In this document: in pieces, positions 51,039 through 60,134 of the stretch
Numbering within the stretch: the first letter of the stretch is position 1
Layout: every line of letters starts with the position of its first letter
Assembly: GCF_040566545.1 (NCBI RefSeq)
Contig: NZ_JBEWZI010000013.1
Location: 1 to 64,000, forward strand
Reading direction: 5' to 3'
Length of the DNA stretch: 64,000 nucleotides
Source of the DNA: Uliginosibacterium flavum
GTDB taxonomy: Bacteria > Pseudomonadota > Gammaproteobacteria > Burkholderiales > Rhodocyclaceae
The notes under the pieces: model-generated
Database searches by the model: none
What the model saw: the letters and a program-made list of their open reading frames with translations, nothing else
What the model was told of the DNA's origin: nothing
Program-made: the position numbers and the translations under genes

Positions 51039-51066
51039 ACAAGCGGCGCCTCCGGGAATCGGCGCC
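51039..51066 (-). terminator. Possible attenuator between phaC and phaB
   Basis: On the minus strand GGCGCCGATTCCCGGAGGCGCC can form a stem, followed by GCTTGTTTTT. It could reduce read-through from phaC into phaB. Confidence 0.4.
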
Positions 51067-51081
51067 ACCTTTTTAAAAAGC

Positions 51082-52824
51082 TCAAACCCGTTCTTTTACA
51101 TAGCGACCCGGTGCGGGTTCGCTCACCTTGTAATCGCGCGAACCCAACTTGCTGCGCGCGGCGATGGCGTCGCCACTGCGCGCCTTGAGCCAGTCGATCC
51201 AGTTCGGCCACCAGCTGCCCTTGTGCTCGACCGCGCTTTCCAACCATTCATCCGACGTGGTGCTGGGTGAGGCGTTGGTCCAGTAACTGCGCTTGTTCTT
51301 CGATGCGGGATTCACGACGCCGGCAATGTGACCACTGGCACCCAGCACAAAGGTCGATTCGCCATTGATCAAGCGACGGCCCAGAAAAGAGGTACGCCAA
51401 GGCACGATATGGTCTTCACGCGCAGCCACGAAGTATGTCGGGCAACTCACCTTGCCCAGATCAACCGACTCACCGAGCATGTTGAGCTTGCCCGGCACGC
51501 GCAGATTGTTTTCCAGATACATGTTGCGCAGGTAATAACCAGCGAACGGGCCCGGCATGTTGGTGCTGTCCGAGTTCCAGTAGAGCAGATCAAACACCGG
51601 CGGCTTGTTGCCCTTCAGGTAATTATCAACAACATAATTCCAGATCAGGTCATTCGGGCGCAGGCTTGAGAACATCTGCGACAACTCGCGTCCGGGCATC
51701 AATCCGCCCTTGCCGATCGAAGCCTCTTTCGACGCCACCGCCGCTTCATCAACGAAACAGGAAATATCGCCGGTCTCGGAGAAGTCCAGCAGCGCCGTCA
51801 GGAAGGTGGCGCTCTCCACAGGATCTTCACCACGCGCGTAAGCCACGGCCAGCGCCGATGCGAGCAAAGTTCCGCCAATACAGAAGCCCAGCACATTCGG
51901 CTTGTCCTGCTTGGTGATGCTGCGCACGACGTCCAGCGCCTGCAGCACGCCGTCACCCAGATAATCATCCCAGGTCAGATCGCCGTGTTCGGCCTTCGGG
52001 TTGCACCAGGACACCAGGAAAACCGTCAGACCCTGCTCGACGGCATAACGCACAAAGGAGTTCTCCGGCTGCAGATCAAGGATGTAGAACTTGTTGATGC
52101 AAGGGGGCACGATCAACAAGGGACGTTTGCACACCTTCTCGGTCAGCGGCGAATACTGGATCAGCTGCATGACCCGGTTCTCGAAAACCACACTGCCTTG
52201 CGTTGTCGCAAGATTACCGCCCACTTCGAATGCGGAGTCATCCGTCATCGAAATACGGCCTTTTTCCACATCACCGATCAGATTCATCAAGCCCTGAGTC
52301 AGGCTTTCGCCCTTGGTGGCCAAGGCTTTCTGTACAACCTCAGGATTGGTCGCGGCAAAGTTAGACGGAGCCAGCGCGTCAATACACTGACGCATCATGA
52401 ACTGAGCGCGACTCTTGGCGGCGCGATCAGAGATTGGCAGCTCTTCGGCAACAGCACTAAGGAAACGGGCGTTGATCAGATAAGCCTGACGCATGTAATC
52501 GTGCACCGGGCTCGCCTCCCACTCAGGTGCCGTAAAGCGGCGATCCCCTGCGGGCGGAGCAATGATCGGCTCGGCCTCATCACCCGGTTTGCGCTGAGTC
52601 AGCGCACTCCACAGTTTCGCGTGCGACTCCGCGTGTTCCCGGTGCAGCTGCGCCATTTTTTCGTTATCCAACCCCGGCATCGGCGGCATGCTGACCATCG
52701 GCGCAAAACCTTGGGGAGCCTTAGCCTGCGCTTGCGAAATATGCCCCAAAAAGCCTTGCATGAAATTCTGGCTGGCACGCATCAAACTCTCTACTGCTGC
52801 CTGCGATTGTTCAGGTGTTAACAT
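51082..52824 (-). CDS. phaC: Class I poly(R)-hydroxyalkanoate synthase PhaC
   Basis: A 580-residue polymerase that builds polyhydroxybutyrate from (R)-3-hydroxyacyl-CoA. The lipase-like box GFCIGG holds catalytic Cys315, with the aspartate in VAAREDHIVPWRTSF and the histidine in LGASGHIAGVVNPAS. Other marks: PLLIVPPCINKFYILDLQPE and VFLVSWCNPKAEHGDLTWDD. Length is that of class I enzymes, which act alone. It is the first gene of phaC-phaB-phaB-phaR; no thiolase (phaA) is in the window. Confidence 0.97.
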   Translation of the reverse strand: MLTPEQSQAAVESLMRASQNFMQGFLGHISQAQAKAPQGFAPMVSMPPMPGLDNEKMAQLHREHAESHAKLWSALTQRKPGDEAEPIIAPPAGDRRFTAPEWEASPVHDYMRQAYLINARFLSAVAEELPISDRAAKSRAQFMMRQCIDALAPSNFAATNPEVVQKALATKGESLTQGLMNLIGDVEKGRISMTDDSAFEVGGNLATTQGSVVFENRVMQLIQYSPLTEKVCKRPLLIVPPCINKFYILDLQPENSFVRYAVEQGLTVFLVSWCNPKAEHGDLTWDDYLGDGVLQALDVVRSITKQDKPNVLGFCIGGTLLASALAVAYARGEDPVESATFLTALLDFSETGDISCFVDEAAVASKEASIGKGGLMPGRELSQMFSSLRPNDLIWNYVVDNYLKGNKPPVFDLLYWNSDSTNMPGPFAGYYLRNMYLENNLRVPGKLNMLGESVDLGKVSCPTYFVAAREDHIVPWRTSFLGRRLINGESTFVLGASGHIAGVVNPASKNKRSYWTNASPSTTSDEWLESAVEHKGSWWPNWIDWLKARSGDAIAARSKLGSRDYKVSEPAPGRYVKERV

Positions 52825-53048
52825 TCAACAGATCTCCCGGGAGGTTAGTGATGCCGGCACGCCCCACTCAGGTGGTGGGGTCCGCCGGACTGGCGGCCAA
52901 GCAAGGACTGACCACACAATTCAGACTCGGCGTCATTGTTGCCCCGCACAAAAATACAGTCAAGCCGCTACCCCTATGGACATAGAGGCAAGATCCCGGA
53001 AGCTGTCGACCAGCCGGATTGCATTGATTTTACCCCGTCCAGACACCT

Positions 53049-53138
53049 ACCTGAAGAGCCGCCTCCGCCGGGCATCTCCAGCATGCAGTGCTGTAGAGCA
53101 AGGCCTGTAGCGGCTGTACAGACAGACGCCCTGAAGCA
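53049..53138. repeat. Dispersed GAAGAGCCGC-type repeat, copy 6
   Basis: Begins CCTGAAGAGCCGCCTCCGCC, continues CAGCATGCAGTGCTGTAGAG and GCCTGTAGCGGCTGTACAGA, and ends GACGCCCTGAAG. It lies in the phaC upstream gap, ten bases past the rluD stop. Confidence 0.75.
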
Positions 53139-53147
53139 CCCTTCTGC

Positions 53148-54116
53148 TCAACGCAAATCGATAATGAGCTGCTCGAGATCTTCTGCCAGCGGAATCTTCC
53201 AGAGCAGTTCTTTGCGCGAATCCGGATGCCTCAAGCCAAGCTGGAAAGCATGCAGCGCCTGGCGCGCAAACAGGCCTGCTGGCGGCGGCAGGGTTTTGCG
53301 CCCGCCATACACCGGATCGCCCACCAATGGGTAACCGGCATGCGCCATATGCACACGGATCTGGTGGGTGCGGCCGGTGTCAAGCACGCACTCGACCCAG
53401 CTCGCGCCCTGCAAACGCTCGATCAAACTGAAGTGCGTCCGCGCCTCGCGTCCATTACTCATCACCGTCATTTTGGTGCGCTGGGTCGGATGCCGATCAA
53501 TCGACTGATCCAGAACGCCCGACGCCGGCGGAAACCCCATCACCACCGCGGCGTAATGGCGTTTGACCGTACGCGCCTGCAACTGGCGCACCAGATCGGT
53601 CTGCGCCTGCAGCGTCTTGGCCACCACCATCAGACCCGAAGTATCCTTGTCTAGACGATGCACGATCCCGGCGCGCGGCAACTCCGCCAGATGCGGCGCA
53701 TGCGCCAGTAAACCATTCAGCAGCGTGCCCGACCAGTTGCCACTGCCCGGATGCACCACCAGCCCGGCTTGCTTGTTCAGCACCAGAATATGCTCATCCT
53801 CAAAGATCACCTCCAATGGAATGTCCTCGGGCGCATCCTCAAGCCGGGCCGGATCAGGCTCAACATCGACCTGCAGACGTTCACCACCATGCACCCGGCT
53901 TTTCGGATCATTGCGGATGCGGCCATCCAGCTGCACCAGTTCCGCCCGCACCCAGGCTTGCAGGCGGCTGCGCGAGTACTCAGGAATCAGGGCAGCGAGC
54001 GCCAAATCCAGGCGCTGACCAGCCATTTCGCCGGGGATGGTGAGAATGCGGCGGTCAGCAGCAGGGCTTCCGCTATAATCGTCGTCATTGTTTTCGGATG
54101 GTGCTGGAATGTTCAT
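53148..54116 (-). CDS. rluD: 23S rRNA pseudouridine synthase RluD
   Basis: Makes pseudouridines 1911, 1915 and 1917 in helix 69 of 23S rRNA. An S4 domain (LDLALAALIPEYSRSRLQAW) precedes the RluA-type catalytic domain, with the catalytic Asp in GIVHRLDKDTSGLMVVAK and the motif GRTHQIRVHMAHAGYPLVGD. A GTG at 54122 is two codons further up. Its ATG overlaps that of the divergent bamD within one CATG. Confidence 0.95.
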   Translation of the reverse strand: MNIPAPSENNDDDYSGSPAADRRILTIPGEMAGQRLDLALAALIPEYSRSRLQAWVRAELVQLDGRIRNDPKSRVHGGERLQVDVEPDPARLEDAPEDIPLEVIFEDEHILVLNKQAGLVVHPGSGNWSGTLLNGLLAHAPHLAELPRAGIVHRLDKDTSGLMVVAKTLQAQTDLVRQLQARTVKRHYAAVVMGFPPASGVLDQSIDRHPTQRTKMTVMSNGREARTHFSLIERLQGASWVECVLDTGRTHQIRVHMAHAGYPLVGDPVYGGRKTLPPPAGLFARQALHAFQLGLRHPDSRKELLWKIPLAEDLEQLIIDLR

Positions 54117-54876
54117 GTTCACCTTGCGTAGTGTCCCGGTTATTTTCGCTCTGTGCTTTCTCGCGGCCTGCGGTTATACACCGCCCAAGCCCGGATCCAC
54201 AGCCAAAGATCCACAAAGTGCCTATGCCGAAGCCAAGGAACTGCTTGATGCAGGTTCCTATGAATCCGCGATTGCCACTTACGAACAGCTTGAAGCCCGC
54301 TTCCCGTATGGCAAGCATGCCCAACAGGCGCAACTCGACACGGCCTATGCGCATTATCGCCTGCATGAGACCGAAGCTACGATTGCCGACTGTGATCGCT
54401 TCATCCGCCTGTACCCGAGTCATCCTAATGTTGACTACGCCTACTACCTGAAAGGGCTGGCCTACGAAAACACCAAAGTTGATGAATGGTTCAACTTCCT
54501 GCCGCAACAGCCGCTATCTGATCGCGACGCCACGGCCATGAGCAGGGCCTTCGAAACCTTCAAGCAGGTCGTGACGCGCTTCCCGGACAGTCGCTATCAG
54601 GAAGACGCCCGCGCCCACATGCAAACCCTGCTTGAGGCGCTGGCCACCCACGAGCTGAACGCCGCCCGCTACTATCTGAAGCGCCGCGCCCCTCTCGCTG
54701 CAGCCAACCGCGCTCAGGTGGTGATCGTCAAATACAGCAACTCCAGCGCCACCGAGGAAGCCTTGGCGTTACTGCTGCAGAGCTATCAGGCGCTCAAGCT
54801 TGAAACCCTGAGCAAGGACACCGAGCGCGTGCTGCGCCAGAACTATCCGCAGAGTCGCTTCCTCGCTCAAAAATAG
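54115..54876 (+). CDS. bamD: Outer membrane assembly lipoprotein BamD
   Basis: An essential BAM-complex lipoprotein with five TPRs. Lipobox LAAC (VIFALCFLAACGYTPP), then AYAEAKELLDAGSYESAIAT, FPYGKHAQQAQLDTAYAHYR, YPSHPNVDYAYYLKGLAYEN and FKQVVTRFPDSRYQEDA. The ATG at 54115 has TGGA 7 nt upstream; one at 54109 is possible. A TATAAT box at 54074-54079 lies inside rluD, so the promoter overlaps that gene. Confidence 0.95.
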   Translation: MFTLRSVPVIFALCFLAACGYTPPKPGSTAKDPQSAYAEAKELLDAGSYESAIATYEQLEARFPYGKHAQQAQLDTAYAHYRLHETEATIADCDRFIRLYPSHPNVDYAYYLKGLAYENTKVDEWFNFLPQQPLSDRDATAMSRAFETFKQVVTRFPDSRYQEDARAHMQTLLEALATHELNAARYYLKRRAPLAAANRAQVVIVKYSNSSATEEALALLLQSYQALKLETLSKDTERVLRQNYPQSRFLAQK

Positions 54877-54894
54877 ACAAGCCCGACAGTACGC

Positions 54895-54928
54895 AAAAGG
54901 GGCTGGCTTTGGCTGGCCCCTTTTTTTG
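54895..54928 (+). terminator. Intrinsic terminator of bamD
   Basis: AAAAGGGGC and GCCCCTTTT pair over 9 bp around TGGCTTTGGCTG, followed by more T residues. Confidence 0.85.
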
Positions 54929-54954
54929 CCTTGCCGCAAGGCATGGCGTAACTG

Positions 54955-57297
54955 CTAAACGGGCGCGACGCTTGGCACCACCGGCTGGCGCAATACTCCC
55001 GACGCACTCGCCTTGAAGTAACGATAAAACTCCTCCGGCGGCAGCGGGCGGCTGAACAGATAACCCTGCGCCTCGCGACAGCCTTCGACACGCAGGAACG
55101 CCAGTTGCGCTTCCGTCTCGACCCCCTCCGCCACCGTCGTCATTTTCAGGTTCTTGCCCAGCTGGATGATGGTATGCACGATGGCAGCCTCATCCGCATC
55201 CTCAACCACATCGCGCACGAAGGACTGATCGATCTTGAGCTTGTCGATCGGAAATCGCTTCAGATAGGCCAGGCTGGAGTAGCCGGTACCGAAATCATCA
55301 ATGGCCAGTTGCACACCGAGTGATTTGAGGCGGCGCAGCGTCTCGAGCATGGCATTTGCATCGCCAACCAGAATCGACTCCGTCAATTCCAGCTCCAGGC
55401 AGTAGGCCGGCAAACTCGTATCCTGCAAGGCTTGACGAACGGTATCAACAATATCGCCACGCCGGAACTGCAGGGCCGACATATTTACCGCGATCAACAT
55501 GTCCGGCAATCCGGCCAGACGCCAGGCCTGAACCTGCCGGCAAGCTTCGCGCAGCACCCATTCACCGATCGGGATGATCAAGCCACTCTCTTCCGCAATC
55601 GGGATGAAACGTGCCGGCGAAATCAGCCCCAACTCCTTATCCTGCCACCGCACCAAGGCCTCCGCCCCGGTAATCCGGCGCGTACGCAAATCCACCTGCG
55701 GCTGGAAATGCAGCAACAACTCATTGCGCTCAAGTGCACCGCTCAGCCGCGTCTGCAAGGCAAAACGTTCATGCGTATCCGCGTTCATCTGCTCGGCGAA
55801 GAAACGGAAAGCATTCCGTCCTGCATCCTTGGCGTGATACATCGCAGTTTCCGCCTTGAGCAGCAGATCATCCACATTGCCCGCATCGTCGGGGCACAGC
55901 GCCACGCCCATCGAAGCCGTCACCATCAAGGGGCGCCCATCCAGATCGAAAGGCCGGGCCAGTTCGGTCAGCAGGTGCTGAAGCTTGCCGGCGAGTTGAT
56001 CCGTCGCCACATCCTCGGGAATCAGCAGGATGAACTCGTCCCCGCCCTGACGGAAAAACGTATCGGTTTCAGCCAGGCACGCCTGAAGACGCTCCACCAC
56101 CGCCAGCAACAGCCGATCGCCGTTGGCATGCCCCAGCGAATCATTGACGAGCTTGAAATGATCCAGATCCACCAGCACCAGGGCCACCCGGCAAGCATCG
56201 CGCGCGGCCCGTGCAATCGCCCGCTCGGCACGATCATGCAGCAGTACCCGATTGGGCAAACTGGTCAGCGCATCGTGGTTGGCCACATATTCCAGTTGCT
56301 CTTCGAAGGCGCGTTTTTCCGAGTAATCAGACATGATCGCGACGAAGTGGGAAATATCGCCTACCTCATCCTCCACTGCACTGATCGCCAGCCAGGCCGG
56401 AAAAACATCCCCGTTTTTCTTGCGGTTCAGGATGTCGCCATGCCAGCGCCCGTCCTCCAGCAGGTTGCGCCACATGCTGGCGTAGAAAGCGTAGTTGTGA
56501 CGGCCCGAACTGAGCACGCTCGGCGTCTTGCCAATCAACTCCTCCGCCCTGTAACCAGTAATCGCGCAGAAAGCCTCATTGACCGAGACAATCAGGTTGT
56601 CGGCATCCGTCACCATGATGCCTTCGGCCGAATCATTGAAGACGGCTTCTGACAGCCGCACTTTGGTTTCCGCCTGTTTGAGCGCAGACAGGTCCACGTC
56701 AACGCAGTACATCTCCTTTTCGCCCAGGGCGTTTTCCAGCATTACATGACTGGAATACACCGGCACGCGCGAACCATCCCGGCGCATCAGACTCAACTCC
56801 CCGGGTGGTATCTCCTCCCCACCGGCAACCCAGCCCGAAACCGCCGCCTTCACACCTTCACGCATTTCCTGCGGGATGATCAGATCTTCCAGCAAAGCCC
56901 CTTGCGCCTTGGCCGCCGGAAAACCATACAATTGCTCGCTGGCCGGATTCCAGAAAATCACCCGGCGTTCGGTGGAATAACCCTGCACCGCAATTGCCGG
57001 CATGCGTTCAAACAAGGACCGGAAGCGCAGCTCACTGATGCGCAAACCATCCAGCACCCGCTCCACACGCAGGCGGCTGCGCCACAAAACCCAGAACAAC
57101 CCGACTGCGGTGGCCAGCACAAAGACCCAGCTCTTCCAGATCTGCGCACGCGCCAGCACGCCAGCATCGCTCACCAGCCACACCAGCACACGATCCGACA
57201 AGGCAATCCACAGAATCGAGATCACGACATACGCGGCCATCACCTGCAGCGCATGACGTACGGAACTGGATTCCAGAAATCGGCGGATTCGGACCAT
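54955..57297 (-). CDS. Membrane PAS-PAS-GGDEF-EAL protein (c-di-GMP turnover)
   Basis: The protein has two N-terminal membrane helices (QVMAAYVVISILWIALSDRV and SWVFVLATAVGLFWVLW), two PAS domains (about 90-210 and 215-330), a GGDEF domain with an intact RQGGDEF active site, and an EAL domain with GAEALVRW, LELTESIL and IDDFGTGYSSLAYLK. Both catalytic motifs look complete, so synthesis, breakdown or both are possible. I chose the ATG at 57297 for its GGAG 6 nt upstream; ATG codons at 57309 and 57363 are alternatives. It could feed c-di-GMP to MshE, but nothing here proves it. Confidence 0.92.
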   Translation of the reverse strand: MVRIRRFLESSSVRHALQVMAAYVVISILWIALSDRVLVWLVSDAGVLARAQIWKSWVFVLATAVGLFWVLWRSRLRVERVLDGLRISELRFRSLFERMPAIAVQGYSTERRVIFWNPASEQLYGFPAAKAQGALLEDLIIPQEMREGVKAAVSGWVAGGEEIPPGELSLMRRDGSRVPVYSSHVMLENALGEKEMYCVDVDLSALKQAETKVRLSEAVFNDSAEGIMVTDADNLIVSVNEAFCAITGYRAEELIGKTPSVLSSGRHNYAFYASMWRNLLEDGRWHGDILNRKKNGDVFPAWLAISAVEDEVGDISHFVAIMSDYSEKRAFEEQLEYVANHDALTSLPNRVLLHDRAERAIARAARDACRVALVLVDLDHFKLVNDSLGHANGDRLLLAVVERLQACLAETDTFFRQGGDEFILLIPEDVATDQLAGKLQHLLTELARPFDLDGRPLMVTASMGVALCPDDAGNVDDLLLKAETAMYHAKDAGRNAFRFFAEQMNADTHERFALQTRLSGALERNELLLHFQPQVDLRTRRITGAEALVRWQDKELGLISPARFIPIAEESGLIIPIGEWVLREACRQVQAWRLAGLPDMLIAVNMSALQFRRGDIVDTVRQALQDTSLPAYCLELELTESILVGDANAMLETLRRLKSLGVQLAIDDFGTGYSSLAYLKRFPIDKLKIDQSFVRDVVEDADEAAIVHTIIQLGKNLKMTTVAEGVETEAQLAFLRVEGCREAQGYLFSRPLPPEEFYRYFKASASGVLRQPVVPSVAPV

Positions 57298-57638
57298 GCA
57301 AAACTCCATCAGACCTGCCACTGCCGGCGACCACAGTATCCGGCGCATGACGCCAGACAGCATGCTTCTTCCTGCGTTTTAGCCGATAAGCCACGTTCAT
57401 GAGCCCGCCTTGTGCCCGACAGGCCCGGAATTTCGCACGTTTTGCCCATCGGGGCAGCACCCAGCAGAGCATGGCTGGAGAGCCGCTCCGGGCGGGCCTT
57501 TCCAACCATACCATCTGTACAACGCCGCCCGGCGCGGTTCTTCAGCCTATCCAAAAATCGCGCCTGAACTGCCGCAATTGCCTGAATGCAAGGCTTCGGG
57601 CATGCTCGTGCCCTCCTTCCGCCTTCAGCGAACCGCTC
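57298..57638. other. Intergenic before panC, with a repeat copy
   Basis: About 340 bp with no gene. It holds the dispersed repeat at 57468-57547 and presumably both divergent promoters; none is clear enough to name. Confidence 0.5.
57468..57547. repeat. Dispersed GAAGAGCCGC-type repeat, copy 7
   Basis: Contains GCATGGCTGGAGAGCCGCTC, then GGGCGGGCCTTTCC, CTGTACAACGCCGCCC and GGCGCGGTTCTTCAGCC. Ends and centre follow the family order. Confidence 0.8.
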
Positions 57639-58466
57639 ATGCAGATCCATACCACCATCGCCAGCCTGCGCGCCGCCCTTGCCAGCGCTGGTCGCGTCGC
57701 CTTCGCCCCGACCATGGGCAATCTGCACGCCGGCCACGTCAGCCTGATGCAGGCCGCACGCATCCACGGCGATGCCGTCGTCAGCAGCATTTTCGTGAAT
57801 CGCATCCAGTTCGGGCCGAACGAAGACTTCGACCGCTACCCGCGCACCTTCCAGACCGACTGTGCCCAACTCGAAGCTGCCGGCGTCGATCATCTCTTCG
57901 CGCCGGACGAAGCCGAGCTCTACCCGCAACCGCAAAGCTATTTCGTGCAACCCGCCCCCGCCCACGACTGCATCCTCGAAGGCGCCACGCGCCCCGGTCA
58001 CCTTGTCGGTGTCGCCACCGTCGTCACCAAGCTGTTCAACATCGTCCAGCCACAAGTCGCCCTCTTCGGCAAGAAGGATTACCAGCAGCTGATGGTGATC
58101 CGCAACATGGTGCGCGAACTGAATATGCCCATCGAGATCATCGGCTGCGAGACCGTGCGTGCCACCGACGGCCTCGCCTTGTCTTCACGCAACGGCTACC
58201 TCAGCGCGGAGCAACGTGCTGCCGCGCCGCGCCTGTACGCCACGCTGCAAGGCGTCGCCGAACAAATCAGCACCGGCCAACGCGATTACCCGAGCATCGA
58301 ACAGGCTGCCATGCAGCAGCTGCAAACCCACGGCTGGCAGCCCGATTACATTGCCATCCGCCGCCGTGAGGATCTGCAAACCCCTGCAGGACAAGAGCCC
58401 CTGGTGATCCTCGCCGCTGCCCGTCTGGGCAATACCCGGCTGATAGACAACCTGGAAGCGTTGTAG
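57639..58466 (+). CDS. panC: Pantothenate synthetase PanC
   Basis: Joins pantoate and beta-alanine with ATP, the last step to pantothenate. Nucleotidyltransferase marks: FAPTMGNLHAGHVSLMQAAR, VVSSIFVNRIQFGPNEDFDR, ALFGKKDYQQLMVIRNMVRE and LALSSRNGYLSAEQR. Common family sequence is VNPxQFGPxEDF; here an Arg-Ile replaces part of it (NRIQF). Length 275 residues from the ATG at 57639; the longer upstream frame runs through the repeat. panB is not in the window. Confidence 0.96.
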   Translation: MQIHTTIASLRAALASAGRVAFAPTMGNLHAGHVSLMQAARIHGDAVVSSIFVNRIQFGPNEDFDRYPRTFQTDCAQLEAAGVDHLFAPDEAELYPQPQSYFVQPAPAHDCILEGATRPGHLVGVATVVTKLFNIVQPQVALFGKKDYQQLMVIRNMVRELNMPIEIIGCETVRATDGLALSSRNGYLSAEQRAAAPRLYATLQGVAEQISTGQRDYPSIEQAAMQQLQTHGWQPDYIAIRRREDLQTPAGQEPLVILAAARLGNTRLIDNLEAL

Positions 58467-58583
58467 CCGCGCAACGCCCGCCGCAAGGCGGGCAATCCGG
58501 GCTAGAATCGGCGCATGCGGCACCTGCCCGGGGGAGACACACAGCGGGTGCCAGGGACTCAGGCGTACAGACCAAAAACGAGC

Positions 58584-60134
58584 ATGCCCACTCCGCCTAT
58601 CCGCCTCATCTGCGTTACCTGCCTCGCTGCTGCAATGCTTCTGGCATCCAGCCAGAGCTTCGCTGCGTCACGCGCCGAAGCGGGCCTGAGCCTGGATGCG
58701 CAGCTGCACGCCACAGACCCGGACGCCCCTCTGCCCCTGGTCCAGTTCGATCTGATTGAAGACGATGCCCCGCTGCGCATCAGCCCGGCCATCCCACCCG
58801 CCGAACTGCCCACGCTCTCCGGCGACACAAACACCAGCGCTACCGGCCGCCCCAGCTCCGCCCCGACGCTGCGCGATCACCTCGAATCCCTCCTGCGCGC
58901 CCTGTGGTTGCTCACCGCCCTCCTGCTCGGCCTGCATATGCTGCGCGAATGGGTCCGCGTCATGCGGGTACGCGTGCGTCGCCCCGCGCGCAGCATCGCC
59001 ATGGAACACGCCCCCTGGCCCACCGTCTCCATCCTGATTCCCGCACGTGGCAGCCCCGGTGCGCAAAGCCGCCAGCTTGACGAGCTCCACTCCTGCTTCT
59101 TCGATTACCCCGTTGAGCGCATCCATTTCGTACCGATGTTCGATCCGGCCGATGCCGAAATCATCCCTGCCGTGGCGCGCCTGACCCAAGCCTTCCCGGG
59201 CCGCGTTCATCCATTGCCGATGATGGACGGACGCAACACCACCCTGGCCGCCGCCCTGCACGCCGCCGTCGCCACCTCGATCGGTAGCGCACTGATCGTG
59301 CTCGATCAGGACGCGCCCCTGCCGCAGGCCTGGCTGCGCCAATCTGTCACTCCACTGCTCGACCCGGCCACCGGCGCCGTGCTCAGCCGTGCGATTCCCG
59401 CACAAACCGAAAGCGCCCTGAGCGCACGCCTGAACCTGCTCGGCGATCAGGCCGACACCCTGATCGCCGCCCAGAGCGATGCGCTCAGCCTGCTGCTGTG
59501 CGGCAAGGCACGCATCCGGGCGCTGCGTCGCCAGGCCGTCAAGAGTCTGGAAACGCCTGATCTGCAACACGCCCCGGATGGCGCCGGCATCGTCCTGGGG
59601 CTGACCCGCATGGGTTGGCAATCGCAGTTGCTCGGCGAAATCGTGCAATGCACGGCCGACGATGCCCCCGACCTGATCCGCTCGCCGCGCCTGCGCATTT
59701 CGATTGCCCTGCGCAGCATGCGCATGGCCTCCCTGCTGCTCAACCCACGCATCCCGCTGGGCGCGCGTTTGCAAGGCGGCGCAGCTTTTTTCTCTGCCGC
59801 CCTGCCGTTGATCTGGCTGGCCAGCCTGCTGAGCGGCATCGCCCTGTATTTCGTTGGCGCGCCGCTCAGCGCGGGTCTGGCCATGGCTCTGTGCGCGGCC
59901 ACCAGTTTCGATCCGCACGGCCAACCCAGCCCGGCCTTCAGCATGGCCGCCGCCGCGCGCATGGCCGGCATCCGCACCGAAATCCGTCTGCTGCCGCTGT
60001 CCTGCTTCAGCTTCATCGACCGCCTGATTGACGGCCTGCACATCCTGCTACGCGCCCGCCGCGAACATCCCGGCCCACCCACCGCCGGCCATCCCTCCAT
60101 CGCCCTCCAGCCTGACCGCGAGGCCGCGACATGA
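58584..60134 (+). CDS. GT2-like glycosyltransferase-fold membrane protein, probably divergent
   Basis: The 516-residue product has a signal-like start (VTCLAAAMLLASSQSFA), a membrane helix (ALWLLTALLLGLHMLREWV), a GT-A domain (VSILIPARGSPGAQSRQLDE, ALIVLDQDAPLPQAW with a DxD-like site) and C-terminal helices. The TED and QxxRW motifs of processive GT2 enzymes are not found, so catalysis is doubtful. The ATG at 58584 is a choice; another is at 58515. It overlaps the next gene by ATGA. Together the three genes look like one unit of unknown role. Confidence 0.6.
   Translation: MPTPPIRLICVTCLAAAMLLASSQSFAASRAEAGLSLDAQLHATDPDAPLPLVQFDLIEDDAPLRISPAIPPAELPTLSGDTNTSATGRPSSAPTLRDHLESLLRALWLLTALLLGLHMLREWVRVMRVRVRRPARSIAMEHAPWPTVSILIPARGSPGAQSRQLDELHSCFFDYPVERIHFVPMFDPADAEIIPAVARLTQAFPGRVHPLPMMDGRNTTLAAALHAAVATSIGSALIVLDQDAPLPQAWLRQSVTPLLDPATGAVLSRAIPAQTESALSARLNLLGDQADTLIAAQSDALSLLLCGKARIRALRRQAVKSLETPDLQHAPDGAGIVLGLTRMGWQSQLLGEIVQCTADDAPDLIRSPRLRISIALRSMRMASLLLNPRIPLGARLQGGAAFFSAALPLIWLASLLSGIALYFVGAPLSAGLAMALCAATSFDPHGQPSPAFSMAAAARMAGIRTEIRLLPLSCFSFIDRLIDGLHILLRARREHPGPPTAGHPSIALQPDREAAT

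Noticed and set aside
55432..56652. 406-codon plus-strand frame opposite the GGDEF-EAL gene
   Set aside because: Antisense to a gene with intact catalytic motifs; composition is typical of a shadow frame.
54955..57297. Degenerate, catalytically dead GGDEF or EAL domain
   Set aside because: GGDEF, EAL and the downstream DDFGTGYSS motifs are all present, so no loss of activity can be claimed.
58668..60041. 457-codon minus-strand frame opposite the GT2-like gene
   Set aside because: Shadow of a GC-rich coding region; Gly/Ala/Gln-rich with no domain and no ribosome-binding site.
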